Shown piece by piece: positions 1 to 8,534 of a DNA stretch of 64,000 nt. The notes beneath the pieces were generated by a model. That model had not been told where the DNA came from and did not search any database. It saw only the letters and a list, made by a program, of their open reading frames with translations. Position 1 is the first letter of the stretch. Each line of letters starts with the position of its first letter. Location of the stretch: contig JOAA01000013.1 in assembly GCA_000720375.1 (NCBI GenBank), positions 186,001 through 250,000 on the forward strand, given 5' to 3'. Made by a program: the position numbers and the translations under genes. Source of the stretch: Rhodococcus rhodnii (lineage in GTDB: Bacteria > Actinomycetota > Actinomycetes > Mycobacteriales > Pseudonocardiaceae).

Positions 1-2
1 GT

Positions 3-905
3 GACGACCAGCTGCGCATGATCTTCACCTGCTGCCATCCGGCGCTGTCGCCGCTCGCGCAGACCGCGCTCACCCTGCGGCTGCTCGGCGGGTTGGAGGT
101 GGCGGAGATCGCGCGGGCCTACCTGGTGCCGGAGCCGACCGTGGCCCAGCGGATCGTCCGGGCGAAGAAGAAGATCCGCGACGCCGGCATCCCGTACCGG
201 GTGCCCAACGCCGCCGAACTGCCCGAGCGGCTGACTTCCGTGCTCACGGTGCTCTACCTGGTGTTCAACGAGGGATACACGTCCACGTCGGGGGAGCTGC
301 TGCGGACGGACCTGTGCCTGGAGGCCGTCCGCCTGGCGAGGGCGCTGGCCGAGTTGATGCCCGAAGAACCCGAGGTGATCGGGCTGCTGGCGCTGCTCCT
401 GCTCACCGAAGCCCGGCGACCCGCGCGGGTGGGGCCGTCGGGTGAGCTGGTGGTGCTGGCGGAGCAGGACCGGTCGCTGTGGAACCGGGAGCTGATCGAC
501 GAAGGCCACGAGCTGGTGCGGTGGTGCCTGCGCCGTGCTCAGCCGGGGCCGTACCAGTTGCAGGCCGCGATCAACGCCGTGCACACGGACGGTCCGGCGA
601 CCGACTGGGCCCAGGTGCTCGCGCTGTACGACCAACTGCTGCAGCACACCCCGACCCCGATCGTCGCGCTGAATCGTGCGGTCGCCGTCGCCGAAGTGCA
701 CGGACCGGCGCAGGCACTGGCCAGCATCGACGACCTGGATTTGCCGGGTTACCACTTGTTGCCCGCCACTCGCGCGGACCTGCTCACCCGCCTCGGCCGT
801 ACCGCGGATGCCGTCGCCGCCTACGACGAGGCAATCACCTTGGCCACCAACGACACCGAACGAACCTTCCTGGAGACGCGGCGGGCACGCGTGACTCCCG
901 GCTAG
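3..905 (+). CDS. ECF sigma factor, ECF42/DUF6596 type (5' partial)
   Basis: This is the C-terminal part of an extracytoplasmic-function RNA polymerase sigma factor. The reading frame is open from base 3, so the start and sigma region 2 lie outside the window. The first ~55 residues are sigma region 4 (the helix-turn-helix that contacts the -35 box), with the typical FTCCHPAL opening and VPEPTVAQRIVRAKKKIR helix. The remaining ~240 residues are the long helical extension of the DUF6596/ECF42 group, including PGPYQLQAAINAVH and PTPIVALNRAVAVAE. In this group the extension replaces a classical anti-sigma factor, and the gene usually follows a DGPF/YCII-type protein, which would be upstream here. 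The stop codon interlocks with that of the convergent gene (shared CTAG at 902-905). The family call is firm; the signal and regulon are unknown. Confidence 0.9.
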   Translation, partial: DDQLRMIFTCCHPALSPLAQTALTLRLLGGLEVAEIARAYLVPEPTVAQRIVRAKKKIRDAGIPYRVPNAAELPERLTSVLTVLYLVFNEGYTSTSGELLRTDLCLEAVRLARALAELMPEEPEVIGLLALLLLTEARRPARVGPSGELVVLAEQDRSLWNRELIDEGHELVRWCLRRAQPGPYQLQAAINAVHTDGPATDWAQVLALYDQLLQHTPTPIVALNRAVAVAEVHGPAQALASIDDLDLPGYHLLPATRADLLTRLGRTADAVAAYDEAITLATNDTERTFLETRRARVTPG

Positions 906-2491
906 CGCTGGCGGTGGACGATGAGCTGCGGGGTTTCGGAGACGAGGATGCTGTCACCGCCGCGTAAGGGCCTGCTGGTTCCGTCGATGTGCCGCAGTTC
1001 TTCAGCGTGCGGGCCGGCGGTGGTCGTGGCGCTGCCGTGGTGTGTCCAGCGGATCACCAGTAATCGGCGGTCTGTGGTGGCGAATTCGCATTGCCACACG
1101 TTGCTCGGCAGGTTGATCGCCAAACCTTGGCCGCAAGAGCGGGTAGTGGTGTGCGACAGCCAGCGTTGTAGTTCTTCGACGGCGAGCGCGGCGCGAGTGG
1201 GCGGACCGCCGACTACTTGGAGGGTGATCGGCAGTGGCCTGCCGCCCCAGTTGTAGAAGTAGGTACGCGCAAGGCTGAAGTTGCTGCCGTAGAGCGCGAC
1301 GAGGTAGAAGCGCGTCGCGTAGTTGATGGCGCGCTGCTCGTCGAGAGGTTCTTCGCGCACGTACTCGTAGGTGACGCCGGTGTTCCACAGTGGAGGGTGA
1401 ACCCCGGCGTCATGCAGTGCGTCGTAGGTCCGCCGCAGCAGGTCGACCATGGTCTCCGGCGGGTCAAGTGCTTGTCGCTGATGCAGATTGAGACCGGCGA
1501 CGTCGCAGTGGTCGTAACCACGGAGCTCAGCGAACCGGCGCAGCATCCGTCGGCCGTCATCGGTCCACAACCCGACGATCGATGGACAGACCACGACAGC
1601 GTTGGGATCGACGGCCTTGATGGCACGGCTTGCCCGGCGCGTCATTTCGACCAGTGTCTCTGTCGAGCCGGAGTAGTAGCGCGGGTCGTTGCCATGCACC
1701 CACACCTCGTAGGCCTCGATTCGGCCCCGGTACCTCGCGGCGAGTGTGCTGACGAAGCGATCCCAGACAGTGAGGTCGTCGGGCGGCGTGCTGCGTGATC
1801 CGTCGTCGTACGGCGTTTTCGGCCCGTTGGGGGCGGCCCATCCCGGTGTTCCGCCGAAGACGAGGGTCGCCGGAAGACCTGCGTTATGAGCCCCGCTGAC
1901 CAGCCGGTCGAGGATGCTCCAGTCGTACACGTCCGGCTGTGGTTGCAGGCTGGCCCATCGGGTGCGGCTGTCCCAGAACCGCAGGCTGCCGACCCGGAAC
2001 GCCGGCATCGAACCGCTCGACGAGGATGCTGTCACGCCGAACAACCTCGGGTCGATCAGCTGTTCTCGTTGCCAGGACGGACCGTCGATGTGTTGCGCGG
2101 CACCGGTGTGCAGGTTTTGCGGACCGCTGGCCCCTGCCGCCAGGAATGCCACGACCAGCAAGGCCGCGGCGGCCGTGACAAGGCCCTGCGGACGTCTTCT
2201 CCTTCCTGGGTCAGGTACTGCCTGCGAAGCGGGAAGCGCAGTGTCCGGATCAGTGGCCAGGCGCCACTGCCAGAGCAGATCGATGAGGTCTTTGTCTGTC
2301 GCCGCGCAGGCCGTGGCGATTCTGACAACGGTCTGATAATCCGGTGGAACCGTTTTTCCGGTGCAATATCGATGAAGGGTGGAGCTGCCGGTGTGTGTTT
2401 TGCGGCCAAGCTCGGAATAACTGAGACCGCTTCGATTCTTAAGCTCGGCGAGATGTCTCGCGAGCATGCTGTTCATGTCGGACAAAGCCAT
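902..2491 (-). CDS. XRE helix-turn-helix / transmembrane / glycosidase-like fusion protein
   Basis: I read this as a membrane-anchored regulator of about 529 residues. Residues ~5-60 form an XRE/Cro-type HTH (SGLSYSELGRKTHTGSSTLH). One hydrophobic helix follows at ~105-123 (LVTAAAALLVVAFLAAG), then an outside domain from ~145 to the end that resembles the TIM barrel of GH39/GH5-like glycosidases (WASLQPQPDVYDW, GTPGWA, RYRGRIEAYEVW, VVCPSIVG). The acid/base Asn-Glu expected after EVW is replaced by VHGND (~262), and the strand expected to carry the nucleophile reads LWNTGVTYEY (~369) without an obvious glutamate, so hydrolysis is doubtful. The frame is open to 2602, but I chose the ATG at 2491 because GGGGAGG lies just upstream and the HTH begins there. 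It may be a one-component sensor binding a glycan outside the cell; that role is inference. Confidence 0.75.
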   Translation of the reverse strand: MALSDMNSMLARHLAELKNRSGLSYSELGRKTHTGSSTLHRYCTGKTVPPDYQTVVRIATACAATDKDLIDLLWQWRLATDPDTALPASQAVPDPGRRRRPQGLVTAAAALLVVAFLAAGASGPQNLHTGAAQHIDGPSWQREQLIDPRLFGVTASSSSGSMPAFRVGSLRFWDSRTRWASLQPQPDVYDWSILDRLVSGAHNAGLPATLVFGGTPGWAAPNGPKTPYDDGSRSTPPDDLTVWDRFVSTLAARYRGRIEAYEVWVHGNDPRYYSGSTETLVEMTRRASRAIKAVDPNAVVVCPSIVGLWTDDGRRMLRRFAELRGYDHCDVAGLNLHQRQALDPPETMVDLLRRTYDALHDAGVHPPLWNTGVTYEYVREEPLDEQRAINYATRFYLVALYGSNFSLARTYFYNWGGRPLPITLQVVGGPPTRAALAVEELQRWLSHTTTRSCGQGLAINLPSNVWQCEFATTDRRLLVIRWTHHGSATTTAGPHAEELRHIDGTSRPLRGGDSILVSETPQLIVHRQR

Positions 2492-2693
2492 CGACCTCCC
2501 CAGCCGTCGGCGCCGCGAGCCATTATGCCACCGTCCCACAACTCTGAGGAACGCCTGCTCAAGGCGGGCGTGTGCATGTCGGGACGGGGAGTGGCCGGGC
2601 ATCCCTTGCGGTTTCAGCGGCTACTGGAGCACATTTGCTTCGTTCCTTCTCGGACGTCAATCAAGGTCCGCAATCGTCAACAAAGGAAGGCAT

Positions 2694-3092
2694 ATGCGAA
2701 TTATCCGAAGCCTGCTGCTGAGCGGGGCCGCTGCGCTCACGGTTTTCAGCGGGGTCCTGGCAGCCGTACCTGCGGGCGCGCACCAGACGGGTGATGTCGG
2801 GATCCAGCATTACTCGTGCGGCAGCTCCCGGCCGCCGAACTATGACGAGCAAGGCCCTCCCGGACCGTGGCCGAAGGCGATCAGGAACCTGGTCGCGCAG
2901 AGCGGTTCGGCGTTCTCGTGCAGCGACCTCGGCGGCATCTATCACGGCGACAGGCTGGACTACTACTGCTTCACCCTGGGAAACGACGGCCAGTACTGGA
3001 CCTACGTGTCCGCTTTCGACCGGGGCATCGCAGGCTGGGTGCCGGACGACAGCCTGGCGTATCCCGGTAGCAACGCGAGTTGCCTGAACTGA
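2694..3092 (+). CDS. Small secreted SH3-like protein, copy 1
   Basis: This is a 132-residue exported protein of unknown function. It has a clear Sec signal peptide (MRIIRSLLLSGAAALTVFSG ending near AVPAGA), then a ~100-residue mature part with four cysteines and a core YYCFTLGNDGQYWTYV followed by AGWVPDDSL, the pattern of small bacterial SH3-like domains. The start is fixed by AAGGAAGG three bases before the ATG; the same frame is open further upstream but gives no signal peptide. It is followed after one base by a paralogue with the same architecture, so the two are a tandem duplication and probably one transcript. Whether the fold binds the cell wall, a protein partner or a ligand cannot be told from the sequence. 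Confidence 0.8.
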   Translation: MRIIRSLLLSGAAALTVFSGVLAAVPAGAHQTGDVGIQHYSCGSSRPPNYDEQGPPGPWPKAIRNLVAQSGSAFSCSDLGGIYHGDRLDYYCFTLGNDGQYWTYVSAFDRGIAGWVPDDSLAYPGSNASCLN

Positions 3093-3093
3093 A

Positions 3094-3462
3094 ATGGGGC
3101 GCGTGTTCAAAGGCCTCGTGGTGAGCGGAGCTGTTGCGCTCATAGCTTCCAGCGGAATGCCCGCCAGTGCGCAACAGGCAGGTGACGTCCAGAATCAGCA
3201 CTTCGTGTGCGGCTCCAACGAGCCCCCGGATCTGGATGATCAGCCGTTTCGGCAGTCGATGACGGACTTGCGACTGGACAACGGTTCAGGGATGCCATGC
3301 GGCACCGCTCGAAAGGGCGACTGGCTCAACTACCACTGCTTCACCTTGGGGGGCGACGGCCAAACCTGGACTTACGTGGCAGTCGTCGGACAGCACGTCG
3401 CGGGGTGGGCGCCCGACGCCAAGTTACCTGGCAACGGCAGCAACAAGCCGTGCCCGCGTTGA
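3094..3462 (+). CDS. Small secreted SH3-like protein, copy 2
   Basis: This 122-residue paralogue follows the preceding gene with a single intervening base (TGA A ATG), which suggests translational coupling. It carries its own signal peptide (VSGAVALIASSGMPASAQQ) and the same mature pattern: QHFVCGSNEPP, then DWLNYHCFTLGGDGQTWTYV and AGWAPDAKLPG, with four cysteines at corresponding positions. The two copies have diverged in the middle, where copy 1 carries a longer insert around its first cysteines. Function unknown; secretion and a duplicated SH3-like fold are what can be supported. Confidence 0.78.
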   Translation: MGRVFKGLVVSGAVALIASSGMPASAQQAGDVQNQHFVCGSNEPPDLDDQPFRQSMTDLRLDNGSGMPCGTARKGDWLNYHCFTLGGDGQTWTYVAVVGQHVAGWAPDAKLPGNGSNKPCPR

Positions 3463-3464
3463 AA

Positions 3465-3740
3465 TTACCGGCTCGGCATCACGTTCAGGCTGGCGAGTGA
3501 GCTGAAGACCTGGTCGAACAGGTCGTTCACATCGGCCGCGGGGTCGTCCCGCAGGCATTCGATGACCACCCGGGAAGCCGCGATCACGGCCGCGGCGACC
3601 GTCCTGACCTGGACGTTCGTCGCGGCCAGGCCGGTTCGTCCGGCCATGCCGGCCGCCACGGCTCGTTCGAGGTCCTTGCCCAGCCGCAGGCCGGTGATCA
3701 GCAGCTGCGGATACGTCTGGAGCAGGACCTGCTGTGCCAC
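3465..3740 (-). pseudogene. TetR-family regulator, C-terminal remnant
   Basis: Only about 91 residues are open. They resemble the ligand-binding C-terminal half of a TetR regulator (DLERAVAAGMAGRTG, AAAVIAASRVVIECL, LFDQVFSSLASL). The N-terminal HTH is absent: the frame begins at a GTG right after the stop of another short frame (3742-3927), and the upstream ~200 bases up to the mannonate dehydratase gene encode nothing I recognise. TetR proteins are usually 180-220 residues, so more than half of the gene is missing. I therefore call a remnant. A genuine short protein starting at the GTG is possible but unlikely, because it would have no DNA-binding domain. Confidence 0.5.
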
Positions 3741-3940
3741 CTCAGTACGTGACAGTCATCGTGATTTCGCCGCGCTGCCGGGCCGCGGCCGATCGGGTCG
3801 CGGTCGGCCACCAGGTCACGAGCTCGCTCGACTTCGTCCTCGACGCACCGTCCACAGTGGCCCGTCCGCAGCCGCGGACGGACCTTTCGGCCGAGGGTGC
3901 GGCTGCCGCGCGCAGTGCGTCGGTCATCCCGATCGACTGA

Positions 3941-5134
3941 TCACCAATCGTGGACTGTGCCGTCGTGCAGCCGATTCACCGGCAGGTACGCCTGTGTGTA
4001 CGGGTGCGCGGCGGCCAGTTCCTCGTTGAGCTCGACACCGATTCCCGGCATCTCGCCCGGGTGCAGGTAGCCGTCGCTGAAGGTGAAGGCGTGCGGGAAG
4101 ACCTCGTTGGTCACGTCGGTGTACCCGGCGTACTCCTGGATTCCGAAGTTGTGGATTGCCAGGTCCAGGTGGATGCCCGCGGCCATGCCGACAGGGGAGA
4201 TGTCCTCGGGACCGTGGATCGCGCTCTTGATCTGGTGCACCGCCGCGAAATCGAAGAGCTTCCGCAATGGCGTGACTCCACCGAAATGCGTGACCGAGGA
4301 ACGGACGTAGTCGATCAGCTGTTCCTGCACCAGTGTCTGGTAATCGAAGACGGTGTTGAAGATCTCGCCGAGCGCCAGCGGTGTCGTGGTGTGCTGACGG
4401 ACCAGGCGAAGCCCGTCCTGGTTCTCCGCGGGTGTGCAGTCCTCCAGCCAGTACAGGTCGTACGGTTCGAGGTCCTTGCCGAGCCTGGCGGCCTGGATGG
4501 GCGTCAGGCGGTGGTGAACGTCGTGCAGCAACGGCAGTTCCGGGCCGAACTCGTTGCGGACCGCTTCGAACACCCTGGGTATGTGCCGCAAGTACGCGCC
4601 GGTGTCCCAGTCCTCGACCACGGGCAGGTTTCCCTGGTCCAATGTGGATCGTACGCCGTAGACCTTCCGCAGGCCGGGAATTCCGGTTTGGATCCGGATC
4701 GACTTGTAGCCCTGGTCGAGCTTCGCGCGCACCGAGTCGAACAGGTCAGGAAGGTCGTTGCCGTGCGCGTGCCCGTACGTCCGCACCCGATCCCGGCTTT
4801 TTCCGCCCAGCAACTGGTACAGCGGAAGCCCGGCCACCTTTGCCTTGATGTCCCACAGCGCCACGTCGACCGCGGCGATCGCGGCCATCGTGACGGGGCC
4901 GCGCCGCCAGTACGCGCCACGGTAGAGCGACTGCCAGGTGTCCTCGATCCGGTGCGGGTCCGTGCCCGGCAGCAACGGCACCACGTGCTCGGTGAGGTAG
5001 CCGGCCACCGCCAGTTCGCGTCCGTTCAGCGTGGCGTCGCCGAGGCCGGTCACGCCTTCGTCCGTCTCGATCTTGAGCGTGACGAAGTTGCGCCCGGGAC
5101 TGGTCACGACCACCTTGGCGGCGACGATCTTCAC
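3941..5134 (-). CDS. manD: D-mannonate dehydratase family protein (ManD/RspA, enolase superfamily)
   Basis: This 397-residue enolase-superfamily protein belongs to the ManD/RspA group, which dehydrates D-mannonate (and in some members D-gluconate) to 2-keto-3-deoxygluconate. Visible hallmarks are the N-terminal capping segment [11 protein letters not shown] and [12 protein letters not shown], the barrel metal/catalytic region [11 protein letters not shown], the second ligand in [11 protein letters not shown], the third in LALGEIFN, and [10 protein letters not shown] chose the GTG at 5134 because AAAGGA sits six bases upstream and the family begins MKIV; the frame is open five codons further, to an ATG that overlaps the upstream permease stop. 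It is the last gene of a sugar ABC transporter operon whose transport genes are damaged. Some RspA-type members have very low activity, so the substrate is probable rather than certain. Confidence 0.88.
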   Translation of the reverse strand: MKIVAAKVVVTSPGRNFVTLKIETDEGVTGLGDATLNGRELAVAGYLTEHVVPLLPGTDPHRIEDTWQSLYRGAYWRRGPVTMAAIAAVDVALWDIKAKVAGLPLYQLLGGKSRDRVRTYGHAHGNDLPDLFDSVRAKLDQGYKSIRIQTGIPGLRKVYGVRSTLDQGNLPVVEDWDTGAYLRHIPRVFEAVRNEFGPELPLLHDVHHRLTPIQAARLGKDLEPYDLYWLEDCTPAENQDGLRLVRQHTTTPLALGEIFNTVFDYQTLVQEQLIDYVRSSVTHFGGVTPLRKLFDFAAVHQIKSAIHGPEDISPVGMAAGIHLDLAIHNFGIQEYAGYTDVTNEVFPHAFTFSDGYLHPGEMPGIGVELNEELAAAHPYTQAYLPVNRLHDGTVHDW

Positions 5135-5145
5135 GCAGAGTCCTT

Positions 5146-5964
5146 TCATCCTTTGGTCGCACCGGCGGTCAGGCCGGTGACGATGTACTTCTGGCCGAGG
5201 ATCGCGGCGAGCACCACCGGCAGGGTCATCAACGTGGCCGCGGCCATCAGCCCGCCCCAGTCGGTGCTGGCGTAGGAGATGAAGTTGAACAGGGCGACCG
5301 GCGCGGTCTTGGTGTCCTCATTGGAGAAGATCAACGCGAACATGAAGTTGTTCCAACTGGACACGAAGGCCAGCAGGCACGCCGTCGCCGTGCCGGGCGC
5401 GGCCAACGGCAACGCGATCCGCCAGAACGCGCCGAACGCGCTCAGCCCGTCGATCCGGCCCGCCTCCTCCAGTTCGATCGGCAGGTCCTCGAAGAAGCTG
5501 ATCATGATCCACAGGATCAGCGGCACCGAGACGAACATGTGGCTGAGGATCAGCACGGTGTAGCTGCCCACCAGCCCCGCCTGCGCGAACAGGTAGTACC
5601 ACGGCACCAGCAACGAGATCGCCGGAACGATCCGGGCGGACAGTACGAGCGACCCGGTCCGGCGCATCCGGAACCGCCCGACGGCCCACGCTCCGGGCAC
5701 CGCGATGATCGCGGAGAGGGCCGTGGAGACGACGCCGACGATCAAGGAGTTCACCAGCGACTTCAGGATCTCGCCGTCGTCGAAGATCGCGCGGAAGTTG
5801 GCCAGGGTGGGTTCGAAGAACAGGCCGACGCTCGGGTCGGTCACCTCGATGTTGGTCTTGAAGGCCGCCGTGAACAGCCAGACGATCGGCAAGGAGAAGA
5901 AGAGGGTGACCAGGGTGATGGCGATGCCTCGCAGGGTTTCACGTGGTCTCCCTCCTGCCGCCAC
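5146..5964 (-). CDS. Carbohydrate ABC transporter permease, MalG type
   Basis: This 272-residue inner-membrane permease belongs to the carbohydrate uptake (CUT1) ABC family. It has six predicted membrane segments, starting with [19 protein letters not shown], and an intact EAA loop for the ATPase ([20 protein letters not shown]). The only in-frame start before the first membrane helix is the GTG at 5964, which overlaps the end of the preceding permease fragment by 26 bases. Its partner permease is deleted internally and the binding protein is frameshifted, so although this gene is intact the importer is probably not functional as encoded. No ATPase gene is present; CUT1 systems in actinomycetes often share an MsiK-type ATPase encoded elsewhere. 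Confidence 0.88.
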   Translation of the reverse strand: MAAGGRPRETLRGIAITLVTLFFSLPIVWLFTAAFKTNIEVTDPSVGLFFEPTLANFRAIFDDGEILKSLVNSLIVGVVSTALSAIIAVPGAWAVGRFRMRRTGSLVLSARIVPAISLLVPWYYLFAQAGLVGSYTVLILSHMFVSVPLILWIMISFFEDLPIELEEAGRIDGLSAFGAFWRIALPLAAPGTATACLLAFVSSWNNFMFALIFSNEDTKTAPVALFNFISYASTDWGGLMAAATLMTLPVVLAAILGQKYIVTGLTAGATKG

Positions 5965-6169
5965 GCCGAAGTATCATCACGACACCGACGATCACCAGTG
6001 TGAACAACACCAGCACTGCCGCCGCGAGGTCGTACTCCTGGTAGTCGAACACCGCCCCGAAGGCGTTGGTGAAGCTCAGGTTCACCGTGAACACGAGCGG
6101 GAACACGATCATCAGCCCGATGAACGCCAGCGCGGGCCCGAGCATCGCCCACTTCAACCCCCGGGTCAC
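5939..6169 (-). pseudogene. MalF-type ABC permease with large internal in-frame deletion
   Basis: The frame encodes 76 residues joining the start of a MalF-like permease (first helix AMLGPALAFIGLMIVFPLVF, then NLSFTNAFG) directly to the last helix and C-terminus of the same family (DYQEYDLAAAVLVLFTLVIV, then a basic tail). An intact homologue has about 290 residues with an EAA loop; here some 210 residues, including the periplasmic domain and the ATPase-contacting loop, are gone without breaking the frame. The start ATG overlaps the stop of the binding-protein gene (ATGA), so the original operon spacing is preserved. It is a deletion remnant and not expected to transport. Confidence 0.75.
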
Positions 6170-7439
6170 GAAGCCTCGCGGTAGCTGTTGTCGCGCGCCA
6201 GAAACGCAGCGAACTCGGCGTCGGCGTCCCGCGCGACCGGTGCCACCGGATTTCCCAGGTTTCCGGCCACGAGCGGACGGCCGACGATGTCCCTGGCCCG
6301 GCCGACCTGCACGACGTCCGGCCGGTCATGGCTGACGCCTGTCGCCGCGCTGATCTGCATGGTCCTCGCGAGATCCGCCGGGAACACCGTGCCGGTCTCC
6401 GGGTTCTGCCAGGCGGATCGGCGTGCGCCGGGGATCCCGTCGGCCTGGATCTGCCCGACCATGTCGGGGCTGGAGGCCCACCGGATGAACTCCCACGCGT
6501 GCTCCCGCAGCAGGGAGAACCGGCTGATCGCCAGGCTCCACGACGGGATGTTGTACGGCTTCGACCCCGCTGGTCCCGCTGGGAACGGCGCGTATCCGAT
6601 GGTGTCCTTGACTGTGGAGACCTTGGGGTCGAGGAAGCTGGTGTAGATCGCGTCGGCGTCGATGTAGAACGCGGCCTTGCCCTGGGCGAAGATCGGCATG
6701 GCCTGTTCGAGACTCATGTTGGTGGCGCCTGGTGGTCCGGCTCGTTCCAATAAGGACCCGTAGTACTCGTACGCGGTGATCGCTTCGGGTGTGGCGATGG
6801 CGGACTTGCCGTCGACGGTGAAGTCACCGCCGAACGAATACAGAAAACTCGACCACTGGCTCACCGCACCGGCCCGCTGGCCACGGCCCACGTAGCCGAA
6901 GAAGCCCTCCCGCGTCAGCCTCAATGCGGTGTCCCGCAGGGCTTCCAGGGTCGTCGGCGGTTCGGTGAGGTCCTTGCGGTAGTACAGCGCAGGCCGCTCG
7001 GTGACCACCGGGACACTCAGGACTTTGCCGGCCGTGATCGAGCGTTGCCGTGGCGCGTCCTGGAAGTCGTCCCATTGGTAGGCCGGGTCTTTGACATGGT
7101 CGGTGAGGTCGGTGAGCCAGCCGTTGCGCGCGAACAGCAACTGTTCTTGCAGAGCGCGGACCATCATCACGTCGATGTCCGTGGCCGACGCGTTGAGCTT
7201 GACGTTGTAGCTGTTGGCCAACTGGTCGGACGTCAGCAGCGACATCGAGACCTGGCGGCCGATCCGCTGCTCGAACTCGCCGATCCGTTTGTTGATCGCC
7301 CTCGACCAGACGTGGTTGATGGCCATGATCCGCAGCGGGGTAGTCGGCTGGCGCTCGGCCGGGCACAAGAACCGAGCGACAGCCCGCCCCCGGCAGCGGC
7401 GAGAGCGAGTTTTCCCAGGGTACGGCGGCTGAAGGACAT
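6166..7439 (-). pseudogene. Extracellular sugar-binding lipoprotein, frameshifted after the signal peptide
   Basis: The long frame (from about 7368) encodes a family-1 extracellular solute-binding protein: LRIMAINHVW near its start, GYVGRGQRAGAVSQWSSFLY, MPIFAQGKAAFYIDADA and WSLAISRFSLLREHAWEFIR are typical. It has no signal peptide of its own. A perfect one lies just upstream in a different frame, starting at the ATG at 7439: MSFSRRTLGKLALAAAGGG then LSLGSC, a Tat-type twin-arginine signal with a lipobox cysteine. The two frames meet around 7345-7370, so a one-base (or 3n+1) indel separates the export signal from the mature domain. Either this is a true pseudogene or there is a base error at this point. 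A GGAG sits about nine bases before the 7439 ATG. First gene of the damaged transporter/ManD operon. Confidence 0.72.
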
Positions 7440-7469
7440 CCTTGTCCGCTCCGATCGCAACTGGTCCAA

Positions 7470-7482
7470 CTGGTAGGACCAG
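7470..7482. promoter_or_regulatory. FadR/GntR-type operator upstream of the ManD operon
   Basis: CTGGTAGGACCAG is a perfect 13-bp palindrome that contains the TGGT-N3-ACCA core recognised by FadR-subfamily GntR regulators. It is nested in a larger inverted repeat (ACTGGTCC at 7460-7467 with GGACCAGT at 7476-7483). It lies about 30 bases upstream of the binding-protein start, and a FadR-type regulator is encoded 300 bases away, so it is the probable control site of the operon. Binding is inferred. Confidence 0.6.
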
Positions 7483-7587
7483 TCGGACCGTAGCATCGAC
7501 TTCGGGGTATGGCCAGTCCTGTTCGACAGGGGGCCAATCGGCACGAATCGGCCACGTCGGCGAAACTGTGCGGTAAGGAGGTCGAGG

Positions 7588-7782
7588 GTGAGCAACAGCG
7601 AGCGCCCGTTATTCGGGCCGATTGATCCGTACGCCCTGCTGCCGTCGGTGGCGTTGGCGAGTTTTGCGTTTGTTCTCCTGCTCAACGGCGTGGTGCTCGT
7701 TGGCTTGGTCCCGCTTGTCCTAGCCGGGTTGATCATCGCCTTCGACTCGTGGGCGAACCGGAGCGAGCGACGGCGGCGCTAA
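7588..7782 (+). CDS. Small membrane protein of unknown function
   Basis: This is a 64-residue protein with two closely spaced hydrophobic segments (YALLPSVALASFAFVLLLNG and VLVGLVPLVLAGLIIAFDSW) and a basic C-terminus (RSERRRR), so both ends are likely cytoplasmic. The GTG start has TAAGGAG seven bases upstream, which supports a real gene despite the short length. It points away from the ManD operon and its stop overlaps that of the convergent GntR gene by four bases. Small two-helix proteins of this type are common in Pseudonocardiaceae; no function can be assigned. Confidence 0.65.
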   Translation: MSNSERPLFGPIDPYALLPSVALASFAFVLLLNGVVLVGLVPLVLAGLIIAFDSWANRSERRRR

Positions 7783-8510
7783 CGCCGCAGGAGTCGCTCG
7801 ATGTGCTCCTTGGCCATGAGGTCGACGCTCATGTCGAGCGATGGCCCGTAAGTCCGCAGGCCGAGAGCGAGGTGCTCGCGCATGCCCGCCCGCGCCCGCT
7901 CGACGTCGCGCGCCTCGACGGCCTCGAGGATCTCGGGGTGGTGCGGCACGCCGGGCTCGCCGATCGACGGATCGGAGTTGGACCGCAGCATCATCTCGAA
8001 CATCATGCCGCTGATCGACGAGAGCATGATCCGCAGCACCGGGTTGCCGCTCGCGGCCGCGATCGCGTCGTGGAACTCCAGGTCCGCGTGCGCCTTGTCG
8101 ACGACATCGGTCGCCCGCTCCATCCTGTCGGTCGCCGTGCGCATCACCGCGATCTGCTCGTCGGTCGCGCGCTCGGCGGCAAGACCGACGATCTCGACCT
8201 CGATCGGGATCCGCGCCTCGATGAGATGCCGGACGGTGGGGCGCCCGGCCCGGTACAGCGCGTCGTAACTACGAACATGCGCTGACGATCGATCGCTCAC
8301 GAACGCGCCGCGCCCCGGCGCGACCTCGATCAGATGCTGAGCCTCAAGGCGACGGAGTACCTCACGGACCACGTTTCGGCTGGCGCCGAACTGGGCGGCG
8401 AGCTCGCGTTCTGACGGCAGTTTGTCGCCCGTGGGGATATCGCCGTTGCGGATGTCGTGCTCCAGCTGCAAGGCAATACGTTCGGTCAACAGACCTCGCT
8501 CGCTGGGCAT
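7779..8510 (-). CDS. FadR-subfamily GntR transcriptional regulator (FCD domain)
   Basis: This 243-residue regulator has an N-terminal winged helix (KLPSERELAAQFGASRNVVR then EVLRRLEAQHLIEVAPGRG) and a C-terminal all-helical FCD domain with the metal-binding pattern DLEFHDAIAAASGN and later histidines (VPHHPEIL, MREHLALG). FCD regulators usually sense sugar acids or organic acids, which fits control of the neighbouring mannonate dehydratase operon through the TGGT-N3-ACCA site at 7470-7482. I place the start at the ATG at 8510: TATCCT (8518-8523, read on this strand) ends seven bases before it, so the mRNA would be leaderless. The frame itself is open to 8552. Confidence 0.88.
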   Translation of the reverse strand: MPSERGLLTERIALQLEHDIRNGDIPTGDKLPSERELAAQFGASRNVVREVLRRLEAQHLIEVAPGRGAFVSDRSSAHVRSYDALYRAGRPTVRHLIEARIPIEVEIVGLAAERATDEQIAVMRTATDRMERATDVVDKAHADLEFHDAIAAASGNPVLRIMLSSISGMMFEMMLRSNSDPSIGEPGVPHHPEILEAVEARDVERARAGMREHLALGLRTYGPSLDMSVDLMAKEHIERLLRR

Positions 8511-8534
8511 GCGCGTCAGGATACGGCAGCTCAG

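Noticed and set aside
3742..3927. A 61-codon - strand frame just upstream of the TetR remnant
   Set aside because: No domain or start signal; it is not the missing TetR HTH. It could be a fragment of another lost gene, but I cannot show this.
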